Shown here in pieces: positions 25,436 through 33,485 of a DNA stretch of 64,000 nt. Position numbers and translations under genes: made by a program. The notes beneath the pieces are model-generated. The model was not told where the DNA came from. It did no database searches and saw only the letters and a program-made list of their open reading frames with translations. Numbering within the stretch: the stretch's first letter is position 1; every line of letters starts with the position of its first letter. Origin of the DNA: Anaerolineae bacterium (GTDB taxonomy: Bacteria > Chloroflexota > Anaerolineae > Anaerolineales > Villigracilaceae); NCBI GenBank assembly GCA_003130845.1, contig QEXW01000022.1, forward strand, positions 1-64,000. Direction: 5' to 3'.

Positions 25436-26623
25436 ATGATTGATTTTCTGCACGAGGCCCAGCAACTCTTCCCTTACACCCAAGCGTTGCGCCGCGACTT
25501 TCACATGCACCCTGAATTGGGACATCAGGAAGTACGCACCGCAGGTATTGTAGCCAAGGAATTGCAATCGCTAGGGTTAGAAGTAACGACCGGCGTCGGC
25601 AAGACCGGCGTTGTGGCCATGATTGAAGGCAGCCAGCCCGGCCCGGTCATCTTGTTGCGCGCCGATATGGATGCGCTGCCCATTCACGAAGAAACCGGTG
25701 CCGAATACGCCTCGCGCACCCCGGGGGTGATGCACGCTTGCGGGCATGATGCGCACACCGCCATTTTGCTCACCGCGGCCCGGCTGTTGCATACAATCCG
25801 ACATGAACTGCCCGGCTCTGTCAAACTCGTCTTTCAACCCGCCGAGGAGGGCATGGGCGGGGCCGAGGGCATGATTGCTGATGGCGTGCTGGACAACCCA
25901 AAAGTAGATGTAACCCTGGGCTTGCATATCTGGAATGAACAACCGCTTGGCTGGTTGGGGCTAGCCGCTGGGCCAACCATGGCCGGGACAGAAATTTTCA
26001 AACTTCGTATCAAAGGCAAAGGGGGCCATGGGGCGATTCCGAACCTGGCAGTGGACCCCATCCTAGCCGGAGCGCACGTCGTTAACGCACTGCAAAGCAT
26101 CGTTGCCCGCAACACCCCTCCACTCAAAGCGGCTGTGGTCAGCGTCACCACCTTTCACGGTGGCGAGGCGTTCAACGTCATCCCCCCGCAGGTCGAACTG
26201 ACCGGCACCATTCGGACCTTTGACCTGGAAATACGAGAGATGGTCTTACGCCGCTTTGATGAGATTGTGCAAGGCGTAGCACACGCTATGGGGTGCCAGG
26301 TAGAAAGCCAGCATACCCGCATGACCCCCGCCCTCATCAACGACGCACAAGCCGCACAGGTGGCGCAAGAAACCGCCCGGCATCTGCTGCCTGATAGCCA
26401 GATTGAGACGAACGGGCCATTTACGATGGGTGGCGAAGACTTTGCCTACATGATGGAAAAAGTGCCTGGCTTGTTCATGTTTGTCGGCTCAGCCAACCCG
26501 CAAAAAGGGTTAGATTACGGTCACCATCACCCTAAATTTGATTTTGACGAAGCAGCCATGCCTCGCGCTGCAGCGCTGATGGCAGCAACTGCCATTGAGC
26601 TACTTCGCAAGCATAGCTTGTAA
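25436..26623 (+). CDS. M20D family amidohydrolase (N-acyl amino acid / hippurate hydrolase type)
   Basis: 395 residues. The metal-binding motifs are RRDFHMHPELGHQE, GPVILLRADMDALPI, MHACGHDAHTAILL and FQPAEEG. The dimerisation insert spans about 185-300 (GKGGHGAIPNLAVDPI). A final His lies in GHHHPKFDFDEAAM. The enzyme removes an acyl group from an amino acid, as in hippurate hydrolase, IAA-amino acid hydrolase or N-acetyl-diaminopimelate deacetylase. GGAGCA lies ahead of the ATG. It converges with the lipoprotein gene after 19 bases. Confidence 0.94.
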   Translation: MIDFLHEAQQLFPYTQALRRDFHMHPELGHQEVRTAGIVAKELQSLGLEVTTGVGKTGVVAMIEGSQPGPVILLRADMDALPIHEETGAEYASRTPGVMHACGHDAHTAILLTAARLLHTIRHELPGSVKLVFQPAEEGMGGAEGMIADGVLDNPKVDVTLGLHIWNEQPLGWLGLAAGPTMAGTEIFKLRIKGKGGHGAIPNLAVDPILAGAHVVNALQSIVARNTPPLKAAVVSVTTFHGGEAFNVIPPQVELTGTIRTFDLEIREMVLRRFDEIVQGVAHAMGCQVESQHTRMTPALINDAQAAQVAQETARHLLPDSQIETNGPFTMGGEDFAYMMEKVPGLFMFVGSANPQKGLDYGHHHPKFDFDEAAMPRAAALMAATAIELLRKHSL

Positions 26624-26642
26624 TCCGAACAAGTATCCCGCG

Positions 26643-27422
26643 CTATCGGCACCCCTGTATCGTTTGCCCATAACGCACCGACACCCCAACATCGTTGAAT
26701 GATTCAATTTCATACAGGTAACTCGCAGAACGAGGGGGGTAGTCTTTGTATTCCGTCAAATCGGCTTTGAGTTCCACCAACCGAATACCGTTACGATAGA
26801 TACGATAGCCGGTTTCGCCAATTACATCTGGCCAGCGCAGTGTGACAGAAATACGACCCGTACATACTATTTCAGCCACAGTCAAACGAGAGGGGGCTTC
26901 TGGTAACGATTGAAAAGGAATAACCGGCAAAAAGGAAAAATCAATCGGGTCTTTTAAGGTAGCGGCATTCACCCAACAGTTTGTACCGGAGGTGCGCACC
27001 CACAGCCAAGAACTATCTGGATTGCGGCCTTCGGCCACTGTGGAACGGTCTTTGAGAAAGTTGGTCACCTGGTTATAGTTGATAGAGGGCCCTAAACGAC
27101 AATTGGCATTGGTATTAAAAATAACTGTGGGAAACGTAATCGGGGTGGGTGAGAGTGTGGGGGTGGGAGAAGGGACTTCGGTCGGTGTACTGGTTGCCAC
27201 AGGCGGCAGCGGTGTGCTAGTGAAGGTCGGAAAAGAGGGCGTATCAGCCAGCCTGACAGGGGTTGTTGCTAAAGGCGTCAGCGAGGCAGTCGGTGAAACC
27301 GACAACAGCGTTGCCGTAGGCGGCCAGCCGGGCGTCGGGGGAAGTAAGTCTTGTGGAAGGTTACAAGCATTCAGCAGCAATAAAACGATCAAACCCGCCA
27401 AGATGGATATCTTGATGTTCAT
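26643..27422 (-). CDS. Lipoprotein with Pro/Thr linker, SH3-type domain and Fn3-like C-terminus
   Basis: 259 residues. The signal peptide ends in the lipobox LLLNAC (Cys about residue 20). A 75-residue Pro/Thr/Ser-rich linker (many 'TPT' and 'PSPTP' runs) follows. A bacterial SH3-like module lies at about 100-160 (NANCRLGPSINYNQVTNFL, WLWVRTSGTNCWVNAATL), then an Fn3-like module (RISVTLRWPDVIGETGYRIY). SH3b modules often bind cell-wall peptides. A CGGAG site precedes the ATG. It is the same architecture style as the truncated gene at the window start. Confidence 0.85.
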   Translation of the reverse strand: MNIKISILAGLIVLLLLNACNLPQDLLPPTPGWPPTATLLSVSPTASLTPLATTPVRLADTPSFPTFTSTPLPPVATSTPTEVPSPTPTLSPTPITFPTVIFNTNANCRLGPSINYNQVTNFLKDRSTVAEGRNPDSSWLWVRTSGTNCWVNAATLKDPIDFSFLPVIPFQSLPEAPSRLTVAEIVCTGRISVTLRWPDVIGETGYRIYRNGIRLVELKADLTEYKDYPPRSASYLYEIESFNDVGVSVRYGQTIQGCR

Positions 27423-27490
27423 AACACGACTCCGGGATTTCTCAGAACGAACGACAAGCCTTTATTGAAAGTTTACCAGAAATTCGCGTA

Positions 27491-27518
27491 TAAAAACCGC
27501 CGGGGTGATGCCCGGCGG
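27491..27518 (-). terminator. Intrinsic terminator after the HHH membrane protein
   Basis: On the minus strand CCGCCGGGC pairs with the complementary CCCGGCGG arm around a 4-6 base loop and is followed by TTTTTA. It lies 22 bases after the stop at 27541. Confidence 0.85.
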
Positions 27519-27540
27519 CTGTGATAGAGCAACCCAATCT

Positions 27541-28089
27541 CTAGTTTGGCTTGCGCCCGCCTTTCAGGGTTTCTTGCAATTTTTTCAGGCCTTCCATATC
27601 CCCTTTCGCAGCCAGTGCGGCTTGTTCCACCCAGCCCGCCGGTTCCATGTACTTGTATCCGGCGGTATCTAGGGCCTGACGCAATGTGGCCAGGTCGGCC
27701 TCGGCCAGTTGCTGGAAGGTGGTAATGCCAATCCCTGCGAGAAGTTTAGCCACTTTTGGCCCAATGCCTTCGAGCGTGGTCAAATCATCCGGCTGTGTAG
27801 CACCTGTTGGCGCGGGAGCGGCAGGCGGTTCGGCTGCCGCAGGGGCGGTGGTTTCGGTGGATGAAGCAGCCAAGGGCGGTTCGGAAGATGGTTCGGCTGG
27901 GTGGTGACCGCTTTCATCCGCCCCGTGGGCCTCATGGGCGGGTTCTTCTGCTGATTTCAACCAACCCTTCTGACTCACCCACCATCCCAAGAAAACCATG
28001 ATGAAGAAGATAACAAGCGCAACCCAAACCAGCCAACCCAAGCCGCCTTCGTTGCCTCCCTCAGCAAATAATCCAATTGAATAATACAT
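27541..28089 (-). CDS. Membrane-anchored helix-hairpin-helix (DUF4332-like) protein
   Basis: 182 residues from ATG 28089 (AAGGAGG before it). One transmembrane helix (about 18-38) is followed by a His/Ala/Glu/Pro-rich linker (45-100). The C-terminal domain has the helix-hairpin-helix pattern LTTLEGIGPKVAKLLAGIGI ... TTFQQLAEADLATLRQAL. Such domains bind nucleic acid non-specifically, or occur as the 'E3 binding-like' tail of ribosomal and NADH-dehydrogenase-linked proteins. What it does at the membrane is unknown. It has its own terminator. It is divergent from the YbaK-type gene, whose promoter lies in the 74-base gap. Confidence 0.75.
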   Translation of the reverse strand: MYYSIGLFAEGGNEGGLGWLVWVALVIFFIMVFLGWWVSQKGWLKSAEEPAHEAHGADESGHHPAEPSSEPPLAASSTETTAPAAAEPPAAPAPTGATQPDDLTTLEGIGPKVAKLLAGIGITTFQQLAEADLATLRQALDTAGYKYMEPAGWVEQAALAAKGDMEGLKKLQETLKGGRKPN

Positions 28090-28150
28090 GCCTGCCTCCT
28101 TATTGGTTTTGGTTTAAGGTATTTTATCGCAAGATGAGCGCACAATGTGA

Positions 28151-28156
28151 TATAGT
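28151..28156 (+). promoter_or_regulatory. -10 box of a predicted leaderless transcript (YbaK-type gene)
   Basis: TATAGT ends 7 bases before ATG 28164, and the spacer (tttccgc) has no Shine-Dalgarno sequence. It decides the start against longer upstream possibilities. Confidence 0.6.
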
Positions 28157-28163
28157 TTTCCGC

Positions 28164-28676
28164 ATGTCGAAATTGCCGCCCGTTGCAAACGTTCTGACCG
28201 CCCTGGGCATTCCACACCGCATTTTTCGCCATGCCGGCCCCGTCACTTCGCTGGAGCAAGCTGCCCAAGAACGGGGGCAAACACCGGAGCAGGTGATACG
28301 CAGTATCGTGTTCCGGCTGGGAGAAGGTCGCTTCGTGATGGTGCTGGCCGCCGGGCGGGCGCAAATCTCTTGGCCGGCACTGCGGGCCTATCTGGGGCAA
28401 TCTCGCCTGACGCTGGCAAGTGAAGCCGAAGTGCTACAAGTGACCGGCTACCGTATCGGCACGGTCACGCCAATTGGCTTGCCGGCCCCGCTGCGAATTC
28501 TGGCGGATGAAGCCGTCTTCCAACGCGAGGAAATCTCGCTCGGTTCAGGAGAGCCAAACGTGGGGGTGATTATGAAAGCCGCTGACCTGCGGCGGGTACT
28601 GGGTACGGTGGAAGTGGGGCAGTTCGTTCAAACCACCGGAGACGAAGCCGCCAAGAACGCTTCCACCTCGGCATAG
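28164..28676 (+). CDS. YbaK/EbsC-family aminoacyl-tRNA deacylase
   Basis: 170 residues. Hydrolyses wrongly charged aminoacyl-tRNA (YbaK acts on Cys-tRNA-Pro, ProXp on Ala-tRNA-Pro). The fold markers are VANVLTALGIPHRIFRHAGP at the start, AAQERGQTPEQVIRSIVFRL with the conserved region around Arg and Lys, a GRFVMVLAAGRAQISWPALR strand-helix, and GTVTPIGLPAPLRILADEAV. Which tRNA is edited cannot be told. Its last 49 bases overlap the 3' end of ptsI on the other strand, an unusually long convergent overlap. Confidence 0.9.
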   Translation: MSKLPPVANVLTALGIPHRIFRHAGPVTSLEQAAQERGQTPEQVIRSIVFRLGEGRFVMVLAAGRAQISWPALRAYLGQSRLTLASEAEVLQVTGYRIGTVTPIGLPAPLRILADEAVFQREEISLGSGEPNVGVIMKAADLRRVLGTVEVGQFVQTTGDEAAKNASTSA

Positions 28677-30343
28677 CCGGGCAGTGTCAGCGCGGTTTGG
28701 GCCAGTTGGCGGCAGGTTTCCAGGTCACAGGTGCGGATGAGCGCTTTGGCATGAGGGATAAGCGCCGGGGCCATACTGAACTCATCCAGCCCCAACCCCA
28801 GTAGGAGCGGAATAGCACGGGAATCTCCCGCCATTTCTCCACACATCCCCACCCAAATGCCAGCCCGGTGACCTTCCTCGATGACGCGCGCAATCAGCCG
28901 CAGGACGGCCGGGTCGAGCGCGTTGGAAAGATGCGCCACCCGCTTATTGGTACGCTCCACTGCCAGGGTATACTGGGTCAGATCGTTCGTGCCAATGCTG
29001 AAGAAATCCACCACCTTGGCCAGCGCATCGGCCATCAGCGCGGCGGAGGGGATTTCGACCATGATGCCGACCTGAATCCGCTCGCCAAACGCCAGCCCCT
29101 TTTGCCGAAGTTCCTCGCGGGCTTCTTCCAGCAAGGCACGCGCCTGCTGCACTTCTTTCACCGTTGCAATCATCGGGAACATGATGCGGATGTCGTGTCC
29201 AAGGGCGGCACGCAGGATGGCACGCAACTGGGTCTTGAAAAATTCGGGGGTATCCAGGCACATGCGTATCGCCCGCCAGCCGAGGAAGGGGTTTTCTTCT
29301 TTTCCCAAATCAATGTATGGCAATTCTTTGTCGCCACCCACATCCAGGGTGCGAATGACAACCGGACGTTGACCCATCACATCGAAAATGGCCTTGTAAG
29401 CGTGGTATTGCTCTTCTTCGTCCGGCGCGGTCTGGCGGTCGAGGTAAAGAAATTCGGTGCGGAGCAGGCCAATGCCTTCGGCGCCCCATTCGACGGCGTG
29501 ACGGGCATCGTCCAGGCTGCCCACATTGGCCACCACTTCGACCTGACGGCCATCGCGGGTAACGGCGGGTTCGGCAGCGTGGGCGCGTTCCTGCGCAGCG
29601 CGGTCGCGTTCCGCATGTTGGGCGCGCTCGAAGCGTTGCAGCGTCTCTTCATCCGGCGCAATCACCACCACGCCGTGATGCGCATCCAGAATCAGGAGGT
29701 CATTGGTTGCGATGGAGAGAACGGCCTCGCCCGCTCCTACTACCGCCGGAATGCCCAACGCCTTGGCCAGGATGGCCGTGTGGGAGGTCGGGCCGCCTTC
29801 TGCCGTGCAAAAACCGAGCAGACGGCTCTTATCGAGTAGGACGGTATCGGAGGGGGTCAAGTCGCGGGCAACCAGAATGGACGGCTGATGCAACGAGACA
29901 TCCGGCTGGGGTTTGCCGAGCAAAATCCGCAAGCAGCGGCGCGCTACATCGCGAATATCGGCGGCGCGGGCGCGGAAATAGGCATCATCCAGGGCTTCCA
30001 GTTGTGCGGCGTAGCGCTCGGCGGTATCCATCAGGGCGCTTTCGGCGTTCCGGCTTTCCTGCAAAATGGCGGTTTGCATGGCCGCCTGCCACTCCGGGTC
30101 TTCCAGCATTTGTACATGCGCCTCGAAGATAGCGGCCTCTTCCGGGTGCAATTGGGCGGCGGCTTGCTGACCGATTTCCTGCAATTGGGTTCGCGCGGTT
30201 TGTAGCGCTGCCGTCATGCGCTGCCATTCGGCTGGCAAGTCGGCGGGCGTAGAAACCGAAAAGGACAGGTCTTCAGGCGCGAACACGCGCGCCGGGCCAA
30301 TAGCAATGCCGGGCGAGGCTGCAATGCCCTGAATGGTTCTCAT
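28628..30343 (-). CDS. ptsI: Phosphoenolpyruvate-protein phosphotransferase (PTS enzyme I)
   Basis: 571 residues. Transfers phosphate from PEP to HPr, releasing pyruvate. The N-terminal domain carries the phosphorylated His188 in GGPTSHTAILAKALGIPAVVG. The C-terminal PEP-binding barrel has GIGLLRTEFLYLDR, FPMIATVKEVQQAR, VGIMVEIPSAALMAD, FFSIGTNDLTQYTLAVER and the catalytic Cys in VGMCGEMAGD. Its start lies 6 bases after the HPr stop. It is last in a ten-gene minus-strand cluster with IIA, IIB, IIC and a 2-oxoacid dehydrogenase. PTS genes are uncommon in this phylum, so acquisition by transfer is possible. Confidence 0.97.
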   Translation of the reverse strand: MRTIQGIAASPGIAIGPARVFAPEDLSFSVSTPADLPAEWQRMTAALQTARTQLQEIGQQAAAQLHPEEAAIFEAHVQMLEDPEWQAAMQTAILQESRNAESALMDTAERYAAQLEALDDAYFRARAADIRDVARRCLRILLGKPQPDVSLHQPSILVARDLTPSDTVLLDKSRLLGFCTAEGGPTSHTAILAKALGIPAVVGAGEAVLSIATNDLLILDAHHGVVVIAPDEETLQRFERAQHAERDRAAQERAHAAEPAVTRDGRQVEVVANVGSLDDARHAVEWGAEGIGLLRTEFLYLDRQTAPDEEEQYHAYKAIFDVMGQRPVVIRTLDVGGDKELPYIDLGKEENPFLGWRAIRMCLDTPEFFKTQLRAILRAALGHDIRIMFPMIATVKEVQQARALLEEAREELRQKGLAFGERIQVGIMVEIPSAALMADALAKVVDFFSIGTNDLTQYTLAVERTNKRVAHLSNALDPAVLRLIARVIEEGHRAGIWVGMCGEMAGDSRAIPLLLGLGLDEFSMAPALIPHAKALIRTCDLETCRQLAQTALTLPGYAEVEAFLAASSPVV

Positions 30344-30349
30344 AGGCAG

Positions 30350-30619
30350 CTACTCCGCTTCTCCAAAATTGCTCTCAATGAGCGTTTGCAAAGCGTGCAG
30401 GGCGGCATCGGCATCGGGACCTTCGGCGCGCAGAGTGATTTGCGCGCCCTGGTTGACGCCTAACGCCAGCACGTTCAAAATGCTCTTGGCGTTGGCCTGC
30501 TTTTCACCATGCAAAACGGTGATGTTCGATTGAAATTTGGCCGCCTCGCGCACGAATAGGCTCGCCGGGCGGGCATGCAGACCGACTTTGTTTTGGATGG
30601 TCAGGGTGAGTTCTGGCAT
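30350..30619 (-). CDS. ptsH: Phosphocarrier protein HPr
   Basis: 89 residues. His15 in VGLHARPAS receives phosphate from enzyme I. Ser46 in AKSILNVLALG is the residue phosphorylated by HPr kinase in Gram-positive bacteria. The surrounding sequence keeps the Ser46 motif, so catabolite control through HPr(Ser-P) is possible, but no hprK is in the window. It sits between the small membrane protein and ptsI. Confidence 0.96.
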   Translation of the reverse strand: MPELTLTIQNKVGLHARPASLFVREAAKFQSNITVLHGEKQANAKSILNVLALGVNQGAQITLRAEGPDADAALHALQTLIESNFGEAE

Positions 30620-30638
30620 GGCAAAACCTGTTTGCTGG

Positions 30639-31112
30639 TCACTTCTGACTGTTGACGGAGGAATGTTTACTGTTCACTGCTGACTTCTTCTTGCGCGCTG
30701 ATAACTGCTCACTCTTCATGAATGACTGCCCAGTGATAACTGCCTCCGCCAATATCTCAGGTGAAACGGCGCGCTTGAGCGCAGCTTCAGTTTTAAGATA
30801 CAGGCGAATGCTGTTGGACGGCGAGAAGAACGGAAACGGCGCATGCGCCAGCGCCTGCTGCCAGGGCAGAGAAACGCGGGTCAGGAAACGGGAAATCTGC
30901 TCACGGTCTCTGTTTTTCAGTTGCGGGGCATATTTTTCTCGCAAATGGACAACAAAAAATTGCAAAATCATTTTGAAGTTACGCCGCGCCAGCACCACCA
31001 GGAAGGCGTATCCCAACAGCAGGCCGTTAACCCACAGGGCATGGGCAAGGTACTGGTCAAGCAGCCAGTTGCCCCAGCTGCCAATCATCGAACGGATAAT
31101 GGCGTCAATCAT
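30639..31112 (-). CDS. Membrane-associated protein of unknown function in the PTS cluster
   Basis: 157 residues from ATG 31112 (MIDAIIRSMIGSWGNWLL); a longer frame exists but adds an unlikely Cys/Arg-rich leader. One or two hydrophobic segments lie at about 10-55 (ALWVNGLLLGYAFLVVLARR), followed by a basic, helical cytosolic part. The last 20 residues (KKKSAVNSKHSSVNSQK) are encoded by a repetitive 'actgttcactgctgac' tract. The natural C-terminus may therefore have been replaced or extended by repeat DNA. I do not recognise the family. Position between IIC and HPr suggests an accessory role in uptake. Confidence 0.6.
   Translation of the reverse strand: MIDAIIRSMIGSWGNWLLDQYLAHALWVNGLLLGYAFLVVLARRNFKMILQFFVVHLREKYAPQLKNRDREQISRFLTRVSLPWQQALAHAPFPFFSPSNSIRLYLKTEAALKRAVSPEILAEAVITGQSFMKSEQLSARKKKSAVNSKHSSVNSQK
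30640..30747. repeat. Degenerate short-repeat tract
   Basis: Imperfect repeats of 'ctgttcactgctgac' and 'ctgataactgc' occur: ttctgactgttgac, tttactgttcactgctgac, gctgataactgctcac, cagtgataactgcc. They run through the 3' end of the small membrane protein gene. The tract resembles dispersed tandem-like repeats, but copies elsewhere cannot be checked here. Confidence 0.4.
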
Positions 31113-31199
31113 CGGTTTTCGAGAACAAAGCCGGGGCAGACCAGCATCTTGAGCAGTCCGCCCCGGCACATATCAGGAGAGAAACGAGAACTTGCTGGG

Positions 31200-32591
31200 C
31201 TATTTCGAGGCAGGAGCACCAGCGGCCACTTCCCAGGCTTCCTGGTTCTTCAGGTAGAAGAACATGGCCACGCCCAGCAGAACCACAAGCACTACCAGGC
31301 CACCCACGTTCAGCCACTCAGCCAGTTTGGTGAACAGGAAGCCCGGCCACAAGAAGCCATCGGCAATGCTGGTGATGCGCACGGCATTTTCAGGAATAGC
31401 AAAGTTGGCGCTGCGAGCGGTCGCCGTGAAGAAATCGGCCAGGCCGGTGGCGATGTAGAAGCCCACCGCCAGTTCCAGCGTGCCGGCAATCACCATGCGA
31501 ACGATGTTGCCGCGCATGAGCGGCGCAAACAGCGCGACTACGAAGGGAATCACCGCCAGGTCGGCGAACAGGATGACGCGGTTGCCCGGCAGAATGATGG
31601 AGAGCAGGATGGCAATCGGAACCAGGAGGAGCGAGGACGAGATGGCAGCCGGATGTCCGACCAGGATGGCCGAATCCAGACCGATGTAGATTTCGCGTCC
31701 GGCGGCGCGTTTCTGCATGAACTCGCGCGCGGCTTCCGAAACCGGAATCAGGCCTTCCATCAGGATTTGCACCATGCGCGGCAGAAGCAGCATAACAGCC
31801 GCCAGGTTCATACCGGTCTTCAGAACTTTGGTGATGACGGTCGTTGCATCACCCGCATTGTAGAAGGCCAGAATACCCAGCACGATGCCGATGATGAGGC
31901 CGAGGATGACCGGTTCGCCCATCACACCCCAGTTCTTGCGGATGGTTTCGGGGTCGGCTTCCACGTCTTTGAGGCCGGGGATGCGGTCTACAATCCAGTT
32001 CGTGACAATCGCAAATGGAACACCAGGCGCGGAGGTGAGATGCGGAATAGAAATCCCTGGCGTACCATAGAACGACTGCACCGCTTTTGCTGTCCAGTCA
32101 CCCAGGAAGAGTGCCAGCGCAGCCGCAATGGCGGCGGCAATCAGCCCATACGCCAGGTTATTGGTGGCAGCAAGCACCAACGAACCGAGAAAAGCGAAAT
32201 GCCAGTAGTTCCAGACGTCAATGTTGACCGTTTTCGTTAGTCGCAGGGCCAGGAACACGATGTTGACCAAGATGGCAATCGGGATAACCCACAACCCAAC
32301 CGGGCTGCCAAAAGCGATGGCAGCCGCCGAAGGCCAACCCATATCCATCACATCGCGCTGAATGCCCAGATTGCTAACGATGGCCTGACCGACTTCGGTC
32401 AGACTCCCCCACATCAGGCCAATGACTAGGTTGATACCGATGAAGGCAATGCCAATCGTCACTGCGGCGCGGAACGCCCGCCCGGGTTTAGCACCCATTA
32501 CAGCCGCAATGATGAAGATGATAATGGGCAATAGAACTGTTGCGCCGAGGGCATCAATGATTGCCTTCAGTCCCGAAAGAAAACCTTCCAT
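31200..32591 (-). CDS. PTS system EIIC component, galactitol family
   Basis: 463 residues, with 10 or more transmembrane helices. It resembles GatC: LPIIIFIIAAVMGAKPGRAFR near the start, an IGINLVIGLMWGSL helix, NYWHFAFLGSLVLAATNN, PHLTSAPGVPFAIVTNW, and the substrate-region MLLLPRMVQILMEGLIPVSEAAREF. It carries a polyol or sugar across the membrane while IIB phosphorylates it. Galactitol is the family name, not a proven substrate. AGGAGTAAGG precedes the ATG. It follows IIB after 67 bases. Confidence 0.93.
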   Translation of the reverse strand: MEGFLSGLKAIIDALGATVLLPIIIFIIAAVMGAKPGRAFRAAVTIGIAFIGINLVIGLMWGSLTEVGQAIVSNLGIQRDVMDMGWPSAAAIAFGSPVGLWVIPIAILVNIVFLALRLTKTVNIDVWNYWHFAFLGSLVLAATNNLAYGLIAAAIAAALALFLGDWTAKAVQSFYGTPGISIPHLTSAPGVPFAIVTNWIVDRIPGLKDVEADPETIRKNWGVMGEPVILGLIIGIVLGILAFYNAGDATTVITKVLKTGMNLAAVMLLLPRMVQILMEGLIPVSEAAREFMQKRAAGREIYIGLDSAILVGHPAAISSSLLLVPIAILLSIILPGNRVILFADLAVIPFVVALFAPLMRGNIVRMVIAGTLELAVGFYIATGLADFFTATARSANFAIPENAVRITSIADGFLWPGFLFTKLAEWLNVGGLVVLVVLLGVAMFFYLKNQEAWEVAAGAPASK

Positions 32592-32658
32592 CTTGCCTTA
32601 CTCCTTTCTTAGGATGAAAAATGGGATGAAAGTCGAGCCAATTGGAAGAACAAAGGAA

Positions 32659-32949
32659 TTATTTTGTACCCAATGCCTTGACGATTTGCTCAATCACTGC
32701 CTCCTTTCCAATTCCGGTCAAAAAGGCAAGCGTTTGAATGACCGGTACGCCTAAATTGGTCGGAACGGGGGTAGTGGTAACCACCAAATCCATCCCTTCG
32801 ACCATACTAGCCACCTCACTTGCCTTACACTGACGGGTGATGACTTCGATACCGCGTTCACGCAGTGCATCTTCGATGGCTTTAGCAACGACAGTCGAAG
32901 TAGCAATGGCCGTGCCGCAGGCGACTAAAATTCGTTTGGCTTGTGGCAT
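32659..32949 (-). CDS. PTS system EIIB component, galactitol family
   Basis: 96 residues. The P-loop-like active site RILVACGTAIATSTVVAKAI contains the phosphocysteine Cys11. The rest is a small Rossmann-like fold (GIEVITRQCKASEV, MDLVVTTTPVPTNLGVPVI). It takes phosphate from IIA and passes it to the sugar bound to IIC. GGAGAG lies before the ATG. Confidence 0.95.
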   Translation of the reverse strand: MPQAKRILVACGTAIATSTVVAKAIEDALRERGIEVITRQCKASEVASMVEGMDLVVTTTPVPTNLGVPVIQTLAFLTGIGKEAVIEQIVKALGTK

Positions 32950-33002
32950 GTCGTTCTCTCCTGTATCGAAAGTTTGACCAAAACAAAACGCAGCCCACCC
33001 TC

Positions 33003-33485
33003 TCAGGGCGAGACTGCGTTGGCTTTTCGTAAGGCTTCACGTACCTGGAACAGGTTGCGGGCATTCATCAAATGCTCCACCAGCTCCGGGTTTTGCAGAA
33101 CATGAGAAACTTGTTGGAGCATCTCGATTTGCGATTTGGGCTGGTCGAGCGCCAGTAAGAAGACCAGTTGCACCGGCACCTGCTCTTCCGGGTTCACCAT
33201 GTTGCGGAACATCACCGGGCGCGCGAGAGTTGCCATCGCAATGCCGGGCTTGATGACGTGGTCAACGTCCGTGTGCGGAATGGCGGCATTGTATTTGCCG
33301 TCCAGTGGCAGCCCGGTCGGCTGGGCGCGCTCGCGCGTCAATACGCCTTCTGCAAAGGAGCCGCGCACATAGCCGGCATACATCAGTTTGCCTGCCAAGT
33401 TGCGGATGACTTCTTCCGAAGTTTCGGCGTCCATGCCAAAGATGAGTGCTTCTGGAACGAGGTAAGCCTGCAACGTTATTGCCAT
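33003..33485 (-). CDS. PTS system EIIA component (fructose/mannitol-type fold)
   Basis: 160 residues. The phospho-His is His71 in AAIPHTDVDHV. The fold opens with TSEEVIRNLAGKLMYAGYV and EGVLTRERAQPTGLPLDG and ends VSHVLQNPELVEHLMNA. It takes phosphate from HPr. Its first 10 bases overlap the E2 gene's end, tying the dehydrogenase and the PTS into one transcript. Confidence 0.95.
   Translation of the reverse strand: MAITLQAYLVPEALIFGMDAETSEEVIRNLAGKLMYAGYVRGSFAEGVLTRERAQPTGLPLDGKYNAAIPHTDVDHVIKPGIAMATLARPVMFRNMVNPEEQVPVQLVFLLALDQPKSQIEMLQQVSHVLQNPELVEHLMNARNLFQVREALRKANAVSP

Noticed and set aside
27079-27330. Repeats of 'gtgggtgag' and 'ggggtgg' suggesting a tandem-repeat locus
   Set aside because: They are the complement of the Pro/Thr-rich linker codons of the lipoprotein at 26643-27422.
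28868-29839. A 323-codon open frame opposite ptsI
   Set aside because: Antisense shadow of a conserved gene with high GC at third positions; no domain pattern or ribosome binding site.
30843-32240. A 465-codon open frame opposite PTS IIC and the small membrane protein
   Set aside because: It is antisense to a clear GatC-family gene, its translation is an Arg/Gln/His-rich sequence of no known family, and it has no ribosome binding site.
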